Below are positions 49,118-56,835 of a stretch of DNA of 64,000 bases, one piece after another. Source of the DNA: an uncultured Faecalibacterium sp. (GTDB lineage Bacteria > Bacillota > Clostridia > Oscillospirales > Ruminococcaceae); NCBI GenBank assembly GCA_934511465.1, contig CAKSWG010000005.1:19657-83656 (forward strand). The letters are read 5' to 3'. The position numbers and the translations under genes were made by a program. The notes beneath the pieces are model-generated. The model saw nothing but the letters and a program-made list of their open reading frames with translations. It did no database searches and was not told where the DNA came from. The number at the start of each line of letters is the position of its first letter. Positions within the stretch are counted from its first letter, which is position 1.

Positions 49118-49886
49118 ACCGGCGCTCTGGCGGCGCGGCAGGCAGCTGCTGGCCCCGCTGCCCCGCAGCAGCGCGGAACACTACCGCCACGAGCTGAAAT
49201 ATCTCATCTCCTATGCCGACAAAACAGAGCTGACGGCGCGCATGGCCCCGGTGCTGCATCTGGACCCCCACGCAAAGAACGGCGGCTATTTCATCCGCAG
49301 TCTTTACTTCGACGATTACTGGAACACCGCCTACGACGAAAAGGACGCGGGCGTTCTGCTGCGCAAAAAATACCGCATCCGCATCTACAATTGCAGTGAC
49401 CGCAGCATCAAACTGGAGCGCAAAAAGAAATTTGGCAGCTACATCTACAAGGAGGCTGCGCCCCTGACCCGGGCGGAGTTTGAGCGCATTCTGGCAGGGG
49501 ACTACGGTTTTTTGCTGCACAGTCCCCACCGCCTGTGTCAGGAGTTTTACACCGAGTGCATCAGCAATGTGCTGCGGCCGCGGGTGATCGTGGATTACGA
49601 CCGCGAGCCATGGATCATGGATGCAGGCACCGTGCGCGTCACCTTTGATATGGATGTGCGGGCCGCAGTGGGCAGCTGGGATATTTTTGACGCCGCACTG
49701 CCCGCGCTGCCGGTGCTGGAGCCGGGCAAGCTGGTGCTGGAGGTCAAGTTTACCGAGTTTTTGCCCCAGATCGTGCGGGACATCCTGCCGCCCCGGGCAC
49801 AGGAGCTGACCGCTGTCTCCAAATATGTGTTGTGCTGCGACAAAACGGCGTATCAGCACGGCTTTGAATATTGGCAGGAAACCTGA
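49107..49886 (+). CDS. VTC-domain (polyphosphate polymerase-like) protein
   Basis: A 259-residue cytoplasmic protein with the VTC tunnel fold. The charged residues known to line the tunnel appear in order: 'RHELKYLIS', 'YFIRSLYFDDYW', 'RKKYRIRIYN', 'IKLERKKK', 'VIVDYDREPW' and 'LVLEVKFTEFLP', keeping the ExK, RxR and final ExK pattern. Eukaryotic VTC4 builds polyphosphate from ATP. Bacterial versions next to CotH are less well studied. It overlaps the CotH-like gene by 11 bp, so they are translated together. Confidence 0.87.
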   Translation: MKNEPALWRRGRQLLAPLPRSSAEHYRHELKYLISYADKTELTARMAPVLHLDPHAKNGGYFIRSLYFDDYWNTAYDEKDAGVLLRKKYRIRIYNCSDRSIKLERKKKFGSYIYKEAAPLTRAEFERILAGDYGFLLHSPHRLCQEFYTECISNVLRPRVIVDYDREPWIMDAGTVRVTFDMDVRAAVGSWDIFDAALPALPVLEPGKLVLEVKFTEFLPQIVRDILPPRAQELTAVSKYVLCCDKTAYQHGFEYWQET

Positions 49887-49908
49887 GGGAAAGGAACCGA
49901 GTATCGCT

Positions 49909-50574
49909 ATGAGCACAAAAGACTTTATCAAAAAATCCGTCCTGAACGCCTTTACCCAGTACGATGCACCCAAGCTTGCGGTGGCGCTGCTGGCGGCGCT
50001 GGCGCTGGGCATCCTGATCTATCTGGTCTACCGCAAGTTCTATACGGGCGTTGTGTACTCCCGCAGCTTTGCGGTAACGCTGGTGGGCATGTGCGTGCTT
50101 ACCTGCATGGTCACGCTGGCCATCAGCACCAACGTGGTCATCTCCCTTGGTATGGTGGGTGCGCTTTCCATCGTACGCTTCCGCACCGCCGTCAAGGACC
50201 CGCTGGACCTGCTGTATCTGTTCTGGTCCATCACAACAGGCATCACGGCAGGCGCCGGCATGTATGCGCTGGGGCTGGTAACGGCAGCGGTGATGATCGT
50301 CATGATCTGCCTCTTCTCCCACTGGCAGGCAAAAGGCCGGGTGTACATCGCGGTGATCCACTATGCAGGTGCCGAGGCCGGTGATAACATCGTCCGCGCA
50401 CTGGGCCGCATCAAATATGTGGTCAAATCCAAGACCATGCGGGGCGAAAACACCGAGATGGCGGTGGAGGTGTTCTGCAAGGGATCCGACATGGAGTTTG
50501 CGGACCGCATCCGTGCGGTGGAGGGCGTGCAGGACGTCACGCTGATCCAGTACAATGGCGAATACCATGGTTAA
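49909..50574 (+). CDS. DUF4956 membrane protein
   Basis: A 221-residue protein with about four membrane helices in residues ~20-140 and a ferredoxin-like soluble C-terminus ('AVEVFCKGSDMEFADRI'). The family-defining stretch is 'VVISLGMVGALSIVRFRTAV' with 'KDPLDLLYLFWSITTGI'. The function is unknown; DUF4956 proteins are repeatedly found beside VTC-domain proteins, which suggests a membrane partner. GGAAAGGAA precedes the ATG at 49909. It overlaps the following gene by 8-20 bp. Confidence 0.85.
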   Translation: MSTKDFIKKSVLNAFTQYDAPKLAVALLAALALGILIYLVYRKFYTGVVYSRSFAVTLVGMCVLTCMVTLAISTNVVISLGMVGALSIVRFRTAVKDPLDLLYLFWSITTGITAGAGMYALGLVTAAVMIVMICLFSHWQAKGRVYIAVIHYAGAEAGDNIVRALGRIKYVVKSKTMRGENTEMAVEVFCKGSDMEFADRIRAVEGVQDVTLIQYNGEYHG

Positions 50575-51907
50575 AATTTCAAGACTGCTGGCGGCAGGGC
50601 TCTGCCTGCTGGGGATCGGAGCGGGAATGCTTACACAGACCAAGACCTACCGGGCGGACGATGCCGCCTTTGCCAACGCGCAAATCGGCTATGCGCCCGT
50701 GGTGGGCAGCGCAGAGGCCGGTGACGCCGCGCTGCGGTATCTGGAACTGACATGGCGTGAGGTGGAACCGGAAGAGGGCGTTTACGCGTGGGATGCGATC
50801 GATGCCAAGTACGGCCTTGCGGACCTGCGGGCAAAGGGCATCCATCTGGTGCTGCGCTTTGTCTGTGATACGCCCCGCACCAAGAGCCACATGGATATCC
50901 CGGATTGGCTCTATGCCAAAACGCAGGACGGCAGCTGGTACAACACCCGCTATGGCAGGGGCTACTCGCCCGATTATGCAAACGCGGCCTTCCGCGCCGC
51001 CCACCACCGGGTGCTGTGCGCGCTGGCGGAGCATTTTGGCACGGACGGCTTTGTGACCTATGTGGAGATGGGCAGTCTGGGCCATTGGGGCGAATGGCAT
51101 ATCAGGAGCGAGGATGGGCTTGTGCCCATGCCCGGCGAAGCGGTCCGCGACGCCTACGCGGCGGACTACGAAGCGGCATTTCCTACAGCAAAGCTGCTGA
51201 TGCGCAGGCCCTTTAACTTTGCGGCCCGGCACGGCCTTGGCCTTTACAACGATATGACCGGCGAAGAAGCCGACACCCGGGAATGGCTGGGCTGGATCGC
51301 AGGCGGCGGCTGGTACGGCAGCGAGCCGAAAGCCCTCTCTGCCATGCCGGACTTCTGGCAGCGCGCCCCCGTGGGCGGCGAGTTTACCAGCGGACGCTCC
51401 ATGCAGGATATGCTGGAAAAGGACCTTGCCCGTACCGTGCAGCTGGTAAAGGACTCGCACATGAGCTTCATCGGCCCCAAGACGGCGCAGGCCGAGTACA
51501 CAAAAGGGTACAACGCTGTGCTGCGGGAGCTGGGCTACCGTCTGCGGGTCACGCAGCTCAAACTGGCCCCCTGTGAGGGCGGTGTTTCGGCTGCGCTGAC
51601 CGTAACAAACGAGGGCGCCGCGCCCTTTTACTGGGACTGGGCCATGAACCTTTATGTGGAGGACGCCGGGGGCACTGCCTTGCAGACCGTGCGCCTGCCG
51701 CTGGCTCTGCCGGAACTGCTGCCCGGGCAGACCCGGCAAGTGACCGTCACGCTGGAAGGCGCACAGGACCTGCTCAATGTGTGGAAGCAGCTGTTCGGTG
51801 ACAGGAAGCGGCTGACCGTGGGCATCGTGGACCCCATGACGGGCCGCGACGCCGTGCGCTTTGCCATGAAGGCACAGCAGAAAAACGGCCGTACGGTGCT
51901 GCTGTGA
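50555..51907 (+). CDS. Secreted DUF4832/DUF4874-like protein
   Basis: A ~450-residue exported protein. An N-terminal signal segment ('LLAAGLCLLGIGAGMLTQ') is followed by a TIM-barrel-like region resembling GH-like DUF4874: 'LRYLELTWREVEPEEGVYAW', 'GIHLVLRFVCDTPR', 'VTYVEMGSLGHWGEWH'. The last ~130 residues form a beta-sandwich like DUF4832. Carboxylates in 'LTWREVEPEEG' and 'VEMGSLGHWGEWH' sit where barrel hydrolases have catalytic groups, so it may trim or bind the exported polymer. Start may instead be the ATG at 50567. It is the last gene of the Pel-like cluster. Confidence 0.72.
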   Translation: MANTMVKISRLLAAGLCLLGIGAGMLTQTKTYRADDAAFANAQIGYAPVVGSAEAGDAALRYLELTWREVEPEEGVYAWDAIDAKYGLADLRAKGIHLVLRFVCDTPRTKSHMDIPDWLYAKTQDGSWYNTRYGRGYSPDYANAAFRAAHHRVLCALAEHFGTDGFVTYVEMGSLGHWGEWHIRSEDGLVPMPGEAVRDAYAADYEAAFPTAKLLMRRPFNFAARHGLGLYNDMTGEEADTREWLGWIAGGGWYGSEPKALSAMPDFWQRAPVGGEFTSGRSMQDMLEKDLARTVQLVKDSHMSFIGPKTAQAEYTKGYNAVLRELGYRLRVTQLKLAPCEGGVSAALTVTNEGAAPFYWDWAMNLYVEDAGGTALQTVRLPLALPELLPGQTRQVTVTLEGAQDLLNVWKQLFGDRKRLTVGIVDPMTGRDAVRFAMKAQQKNGRTVLL

Positions 51908-52010
51908 AGTGCAGCGGCGTTTTCAGGAATCGACAAAAATTAAAGTGTATCTTTGTATAACTTTACAAAACATGAAAAAATGTGATGGCAAAGTTGTTGC
52001 AATTTTCAGA

Positions 52011-52039
52011 TTGAAAGAAATAACAGAAAACGCTATACT
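52011..52039 (+). promoter_or_regulatory. Promoter of the amino-acid transporter operon
   Basis: TTGAAA (52011-52016) and TATACT (52034-52039) with a 17-bp spacer. Confidence 0.7.
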
Positions 52040-52053
52040 TTAAACATCAAAAG

Positions 52054-52092
52054 CAAAGACGCTTCGCGAGAGATCGCAAAGCGTCTTTTTTT
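52054..52092 (+). terminator. Hairpin with T-run in the transporter leader
   Basis: Stem AAAGACGCTTCGCGA / TCGCAAAGCGTCTTT followed by seven T's. It starts only ~10 nt after the predicted transcription start and ~60 bp before glnQ. It looks like an intrinsic terminator in the leader, possibly an attenuator. Confidence 0.6.
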
Positions 52093-52153
52093 GTTACCCT
52101 GCAAGGCAAGGCGGCTTTGAGGGAGAGATGAAACAGGAAAAGGGGAATGCAAC

Positions 52154-52879
52154 GTGATCAAGCTGGAGCATGTGGAGAAATACTTCGGTGATCTGCACGT
52201 TCTGAAGGATGTCAATCTGGAAGTGGCCGAAGGCGAAAAGCTGGTGATCATCGGGCCGTCCGGTTCGGGCAAGTCCACCACCGTGCGCTGTATGAATTTT
52301 CTGGAAGAGCCCACCAGCGGCCATGTCTACATCGATGGACAGGAGCTGACCGGCAAAAACAAAACAAAGCTGGTACGGGAGACCACCAGCATGGTGTTCC
52401 AGCAGTTCAACCTGTACCCGCACATGACGGTGCTCAAAAACCTGACCCTCGCGCCCATGAAGCTGCATCATAAAACAAAGCAGGAGGCCGAGGAACTGGC
52501 TTACCATTATCTGGAAGTGGTGGGGCTGCGGGACAAGGCAAACGTATACCCCGCCCAGCTTTCCGGTGGCCAGCAGCAGCGCATCGCCATTGCGCGGGCA
52601 CTGTGTGCACAGACCAAGATCATCCTGTTCGATGAGCCCACCAGTGCGCTGGACCCGGAGACCATTCAGGAAGTGCTGGATGTCATGGTCAATCTGGCCC
52701 ACGAAAAGAACATCACCATGGTGGTCGTTACCCATGAGATGGGCTTTGCCCGTCAGGTGGCCGACCGCGTGGTGTTCATGGCAGACGGCCAGATCATCGA
52801 AGAGGGCACACCGGAGCACTTCTTCACCAACCCCAAGAACGAGCGTGTGCGCCAGTTTCTGGGCAAGATCATCCGGTAA
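52154..52879 (+). CDS. glnQ: Polar amino acid ABC transporter ATPase (GlnQ type)
   Basis: A 241-residue ATP-binding subunit. Walker [10 protein letters not shown] at residues 34-42, Q-loop '[15 protein letters not shown]', signature '[15 protein letters not shown]', Walker B '[14 protein letters not shown]', switch His in '[10 protein letters not shown]'. These are typical of the glutamine/polar amino acid import group. The start is GTG, giving the standard '[12 protein letters not shown]'. It is first in an operon with the binding protein and two permeases. The symbol is by family; the real substrate is not known. Confidence 0.93.
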   Translation: MIKLEHVEKYFGDLHVLKDVNLEVAEGEKLVIIGPSGSGKSTTVRCMNFLEEPTSGHVYIDGQELTGKNKTKLVRETTSMVFQQFNLYPHMTVLKNLTLAPMKLHHKTKQEAEELAYHYLEVVGLRDKANVYPAQLSGGQQQRIAIARALCAQTKIILFDEPTSALDPETIQEVLDVMVNLAHEKNITMVVVTHEMGFARQVADRVVFMADGQIIEEGTPEHFFTNPKNERVRQFLGKIIR

Positions 52880-53000
52880 AAAATTTGGTCAACGCGGGGG
52901 ATGCCGCAAACGGAGCGGCACACCGCTGCTGATAACGCAGCACAGGAGGGACGGAAGGGAAAGCCGTCCGGCTGCAAATTTGATAGAGGAGTGAATTTTT

Positions 53001-53906
53001 ATGAAAAAGATCTCGCGTCGTAGTTTTGTCAAGGCCGCTGGCACGGCCCTTACACTCACCGCACTCACCGCCTGCGGCGGTTCTGCCAGCTCTGTGGCCA
53101 CCTCCACCGCATCCTCTGCCGCCTCCGGCAGCGCAGCCGCTTCTTCCGAAGCACTGTCTGCGGATGTGCAGGCCATCGTGGACCGTGGTGTGCTGAAGGT
53201 AGGCGTCAAGAACGCCGTCAAGGGCTTCAGCTTTCAGGATACCCTCACCGGCGAATACACCGGCCTTGAGGACAGTCTGGCCGAAATGATCGCCGAGCAT
53301 CTGGGCGTGGATGTGGAATTCACCACCGTCACCGCCGCTACTCGTGGTGAGCTGCTGGATTCCGGCGATATCGACTGCGTGCTGGCTACCTTTACCATTA
53401 CCGAGGAGCGCAAAAAGAGCTGGGATTTCTCCACCCCGTACTACACCGACTATGTGAGTGTTCTGGTGGAGGATGCTTCCGGCATCAAGGAACTGGCCGA
53501 CCTGAAGGATAAGGTGGTGGGCGTTTCCTCCGGCTCCACCTCCGCCCGCGCACTGGTGCAGGCCATGATCGATGCCGGCGTGATCTCCGGCGACGGCTTT
53601 GACGCCGAAACCTTCAACGCGGACACATGGAAGGACGGCGTTTCCTTCCGTCAGTACGACGATTACCCCGCCATCAGCACGGCTCTGAGCGCCGGTGAGG
53701 TGGACGGCTTCTGCGTGGATAAGTCCATTCTGGCCATCTACAAGACCGATGGCCGCAGCTACATCGATGCAGAGTTCAGCCCGCAGGAGTACGGCGTTGC
53801 TACCAAGAAGGGCAGCGGCTTCTCCGCTTTGTGTGACGAGCTGGTATCCGGCTGGCTGGCCGACGGCACCATTGATGGCCTGATCAAGGACAACGGTCTG
53901 GATTGA
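53001..53906 (+). CDS. Amino acid ABC transporter substrate-binding lipoprotein
   Basis: A 301-residue family-3 solute-binding protein. The signal has twin arginines ('SRRSFVKAAG') and a lipobox 'LTAC'. The mature protein begins with a Ser/Ala linker, then 'IVDRGVLKVGVKNAVKGFSF', 'GEYTGLEDSLAEMIAEHLG' and 'DFSTPYYTDYVSVLV', the classical boxes of glutamine/arginine-type binders. The first 21 bp of the gene equal those of the sugar-binding protein at 28084. Substrate probably a polar amino acid. Confidence 0.92.
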   Translation: MKKISRRSFVKAAGTALTLTALTACGGSASSVATSTASSAASGSAAASSEALSADVQAIVDRGVLKVGVKNAVKGFSFQDTLTGEYTGLEDSLAEMIAEHLGVDVEFTTVTAATRGELLDSGDIDCVLATFTITEERKKSWDFSTPYYTDYVSVLVEDASGIKELADLKDKVVGVSSGSTSARALVQAMIDAGVISGDGFDAETFNADTWKDGVSFRQYDDYPAISTALSAGEVDGFCVDKSILAIYKTDGRSYIDAEFSPQEYGVATKKGSGFSALCDELVSGWLADGTIDGLIKDNGLD

Positions 53907-53949
53907 ATTTTATCGCAGCCAAAAGGGTTGTAGGAAAGGGGAGTTCACC

Positions 53950-54687
53950 ATGTCTGGTCTGTTTTCGTGGGACGCATGGGCAACGGTGTGGAACCACCGG
54001 GAAAGTTTTCTGCTGGGGCTGGGCAACACATTGCTCACGGCATTCAGCGCGCTGATGCTGGCGTTTGCCATCGGCGCAGTGATCGGTCTGCTTGCCACCA
54101 GCGGCAAAAAGCCGCTCAAGTTCATTGCCCGGGTGTATGTGGAGTTCATCCAGAACACACCGCTGCTGCTGCAACTGTGCTTTTTGTATTACGCACTGGC
54201 CTTTGCAGGCCTGAGCCTTGGCGTGATCCGCACCGGCATCATTGCATTGGGCGTTTACACCGGCGCCTATATGGGCGAGGTGGTGCGCGCCGCCATTGAG
54301 TCGGTGCCAAAGGGCCAGTTTGAGGCGGCGCAGGCACAGGGCTTCAACTACTTGCAGCGCATGGGGTATATCATCCTGCCCCAGAGCATCCCGGTCATGC
54401 TGCCGCCGATGGTCAATCAGGTGGTGAACCTGTTCAAGAACACCTCCTGTCTGTACATCGTGGGCGGTGCAGACCTGATCAGCGTGACCTACAGCTTTGT
54501 CACCGGCGCTTCCACCGGCGGTGCCTACGCACCGGCCTACATCGTCTGCGGCCTAATCTTCTTTGTGGTGTGCTTCCCGCTGTCTACGCTGGCGACCCGC
54601 TGGGAGGCTTCGCTCAAAAACCGCAAGGGCAGGGCAGACCCGGCGCTGCGCGCGGTCAAGCGCACAGCGTTAAAGGAGGCGGCATGA
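53950..54687 (+). CDS. Amino acid ABC transporter permease 1
   Basis: A 245-residue permease of the HisM/GlnP type. Family features: 'LGLGNTLLTAFSALMLAFAI' at the start, 'VYVEFIQNTPLLLQLCFLYY' in the middle, 'MGEVVRAAIESVPKGQFEAA' (EAA-type loop), and 'NLFKNTSCLYIVGGADLI'. AGGAAAGGGG before the ATG. The second permease starts 1 bp after its stop. Confidence 0.93.
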   Translation: MSGLFSWDAWATVWNHRESFLLGLGNTLLTAFSALMLAFAIGAVIGLLATSGKKPLKFIARVYVEFIQNTPLLLQLCFLYYALAFAGLSLGVIRTGIIALGVYTGAYMGEVVRAAIESVPKGQFEAAQAQGFNYLQRMGYIILPQSIPVMLPPMVNQVVNLFKNTSCLYIVGGADLISVTYSFVTGASTGGAYAPAYIVCGLIFFVVCFPLSTLATRWEASLKNRKGRADPALRAVKRTALKEAA

Positions 54688-54688
54688 T

Positions 54689-55462
54689 ATGAGCACCCTT
54701 GCTTCCAGTTTTTCCATCCTTGCACAGCCGGGCGTGTTCCTGTACCTGCTGCGCGGCGTGGCCTTTACCTGCATCATCTCGGTGCTGGGCGTCATTCTGG
54801 GCCTGATCCTTGGTTCTCTGCTGGCGCTGGCCCGCACCTACTGCAAAAAGGGCCCGGCCCGCATTCTGGGCTGGCTTGCGGCGGCATATATCGAACTGTT
54901 CCGTAACACACCGTACCTTCTGTGGATCTTCGTTTGCGTGGTGTTCTGCCCGTGTCCGGCCTTTTTCGCCCGCAAGATGTTCGGCCTGACCAGTGTGGAG
55001 ATGAAGCTGCTGTTCAAGGCAGCACTGGCACTGATCCTGTTCAATTCCTCAGTCATTGCAGAGATCGTGCGCGGCGGTCTGAACGGCGTGGCCAAAGGCC
55101 AGTTTGAAGCCGGCTATTCGCAGGGCTTCAACACCGCAGAGGTACTGCTGTACATCATCCTGCCGCAGGCCTACCGCAACATCGTGCCTACCCTGCTCAG
55201 TCAGGTGATCACCACCATCAAGGACTCTTCCTACCTTGCCAATGTGGCCACCATTGAGCTGATGGCCCGTATTCGCCAGCTGCTGAGCGCCGCAGGCACC
55301 TACAACGGCCTTGGCACCGTGAATGTTTCGGACGTGATGGTGCTGTTCGGCACGGCATGTGTCATTTATTTTATTATCAACTTCACCCTGAGCTGCATCG
55401 TCCGTTCGATGCAGGCCCGGCGCAAGAAAGCGCTGGTCTTTGCCCCGGCAAAGGCCGCATAA
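54689..55462 (+). CDS. Amino acid ABC transporter permease 2
   Basis: A 257-residue HisQ/GlnP-type permease, partner of the previous one. Motifs: 'LLRGVAFTCIISVLGVILGL', 'AYIELFRNTPYLLWIFVCVV', 'IAEIVRGGLNGVAKGQFEAG' and 'TTIKDSSYLANVATIELM'. AAAGGAGGC lies ahead of the ATG. It ends the operon; a strong terminator follows. Confidence 0.93.
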   Translation: MSTLASSFSILAQPGVFLYLLRGVAFTCIISVLGVILGLILGSLLALARTYCKKGPARILGWLAAAYIELFRNTPYLLWIFVCVVFCPCPAFFARKMFGLTSVEMKLLFKAALALILFNSSVIAEIVRGGLNGVAKGQFEAGYSQGFNTAEVLLYIILPQAYRNIVPTLLSQVITTIKDSSYLANVATIELMARIRQLLSAAGTYNGLGTVNVSDVMVLFGTACVIYFIINFTLSCIVRSMQARRKKALVFAPAKAA

Positions 55463-55516
55463 AACCGAAATTCTCTTTTACCTCCTTTTCCTTTTTCCAA
55501 AACCGCTTACACAAAA

Positions 55517-55567
55517 ACACCCGCACCCGGCAGCCATTGTGCAGCTTGCCGGGTGCGGGCGTTTCTA
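55517..55567 (+). terminator. Terminator of the amino-acid transporter operon
   Basis: Long stem ACACCCGCACCCGGCAGC / GCTTGCCGGGTGCGGGCGT followed by a T-rich tract. Confidence 0.85.
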
Positions 55568-55585
55568 TTTCTTATTAAAAAATGA

Positions 55586-55667
55586 CTCGCCCTCTCCGTC
55601 ATCGCTGGCGCGATGCCACCTCTCCCTTTGGGGGAACTGCTGAGCAAAGCAAGGTTGAGAGGGCGAG
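55586..55667. repeat. CCCTCTC…GAGAGGG inverted-repeat element, short copy C
   Basis: 82 bp bounded by CTCGCCCTCTCC / GAGAGGGCGAG with internal CCACCTCTCCC and TGAGCAAAGC blocks shared with copy D. Confidence 0.75.
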
Positions 55668-55748
55668 GCCGCTGGCCATAAATCAAATACATTTTGCCCG
55701 CAGGGCCTTGTGCAGACGCTGCTGGTGCGCCTGACCTCAAAAAAGCAA

Positions 55749-55799
55749 CGGAGCTCCCCGGGATGCTGCCCGTCCGGGCACATGCCGGGGAGCTTTTTG
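55749..55799. terminator. Strong hairpin ahead of the pseudouridine synthase gene
   Basis: Stem AGCTCCCCGG / CCGGGGAGCT with a second inner stem (TGCCCG…CGGGCA) and T-run on the plus side. No gene was recognised in the 80 bp between it and copy C, so what it terminates is unclear. Confidence 0.6.
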
Positions 55800-55804
55800 C
55801 CCCC

Positions 55805-55833
55805 TTGAGAAAAAACCGCCGTCATGCTACACT
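55805..55833 (+). promoter_or_regulatory. Promoter of the RsuA-type gene
   Basis: TTGAGA (55805-55810) and TACACT (55828-55833), 17-bp spacer, ~37 bp before the start codon. Confidence 0.6.
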
Positions 55834-55869
55834 GGTAGCACACCTTATTTATAAAAGGAGGAACGCACC

Positions 55870-56571
55870 ATGCGATTGGATAAATATCTGGCCGAGACGG
55901 CCCAGTGCACCCGCAGCGAAGCCAAGACCCTGCTTGCCAAGGGCCGTGTGCAGGTGAACGGCACCATCTGCAAAAAAGGTGACACTCAGCTCAAAGACAC
56001 CGACGCTGTGGCCGTGGACGGCAAAGTGCTCACCTACCAGCCGTTCGTATACATTATGCTCAACAAACCCGAGGGCGTGGTGAGCGCTTCCACGGACAAG
56101 CGCGACACCACCGTGGTGGATCTGGTGGGGGATGCCTACCCCCGGCGGCAGCTGTTCCCGGCGGGTCGGCTGGACAAGACCAGCACCGGCTTTGTGCTGC
56201 TGACCGACGACGGCACCTTTGCCCACGACATCCTTGCGCCCAAACGCCATGTTTCCAAGACTTACACCGTGGTGATCGATACGCCGCTGACCGAAGAGAT
56301 GAAGGCGGGCTTTGCGGCGGGCGTCACGCTGGCAGACGGCACGGCGCTTTCGCCTGCAGAGGCAACAGCGCTTTCGGCGGACGGCTGCACCGTGCGGGTG
56401 GTGCTGAAACAGGGCGTGTACCACCAGATCAAGCGGATGTTCGGCGTATACGGCGCAGGCGTGAACGCCCTGCACCGGGACGCCATCGGCGGCCTTGCGC
56501 TGGATGCGGCCCTTGCACCGGGCCAGTGGCGGGAGCTTTCTGCCGAAGAAGTGTCGGAAATTTCCAGATGA
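55870..56571 (+). CDS. RsuA-family 16S rRNA pseudouridine synthase
   Basis: A 233-residue pseudouridine synthase. The N-terminal S4 domain ('MRLDKYLAETAQCTRSEAK', residues ~1-55) binds RNA. The catalytic Asp is D102 in 'PAGRLDKTSTGFVLL'. 'YIMLNKPEGVVSAS', 'SKTYTVVI' and 'VYHQIKRMFGVYG' are typical of the RsuA/RluB/E/F branch. AAAGGAGG precedes the ATG. Length suits RsuA (16S position 516) better than RluB, but the target remains inferred. Confidence 0.9.
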   Translation: MRLDKYLAETAQCTRSEAKTLLAKGRVQVNGTICKKGDTQLKDTDAVAVDGKVLTYQPFVYIMLNKPEGVVSASTDKRDTTVVDLVGDAYPRRQLFPAGRLDKTSTGFVLLTDDGTFAHDILAPKRHVSKTYTVVIDTPLTEEMKAGFAAGVTLADGTALSPAEATALSADGCTVRVVLKQGVYHQIKRMFGVYGAGVNALHRDAIGGLALDAALAPGQWRELSAEEVSEISR

Positions 56572-56722
56572 CAAGGTGCGCTTTTCACTTGATTTTCAAA
56601 AAAGCAACACATTTTGCCGCTAAAATAGGCAGCAGAACCACGCAAAAAGGCACTTTTTTGGCCCGGAACGGCCCCCGCAGATAATATTCACAAGAAAAAA
56701 CTATCTTTTTTGTTGAAATATG

Positions 56723-56751
56723 TTGCAAAAGTAAATTCTTTTGTGTAAAAT
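56723..56751 (+). promoter_or_regulatory. Promoter of the PucR-type regulator gene
   Basis: TTGCAA (56723-56728) and TAAAAT (56746-56751), 17-bp spacer, in a strongly AT-rich stretch. Confidence 0.65.
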
Positions 56752-56835
56752 ATAAAATGTAATGCAGCTAAATTGTTGAAAATCACGACCGGCTGCCGCT
56801 GCGGTTTGCACAAACGAGGAAAAGGGGTATCCATT

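Noticed and set aside
55694..55957. 87-codon frame overlapping the hairpin and the start of the RsuA-type gene
   Set aside because: No ribosome-binding site, runs through a terminator hairpin and overlaps a certain gene in another frame.
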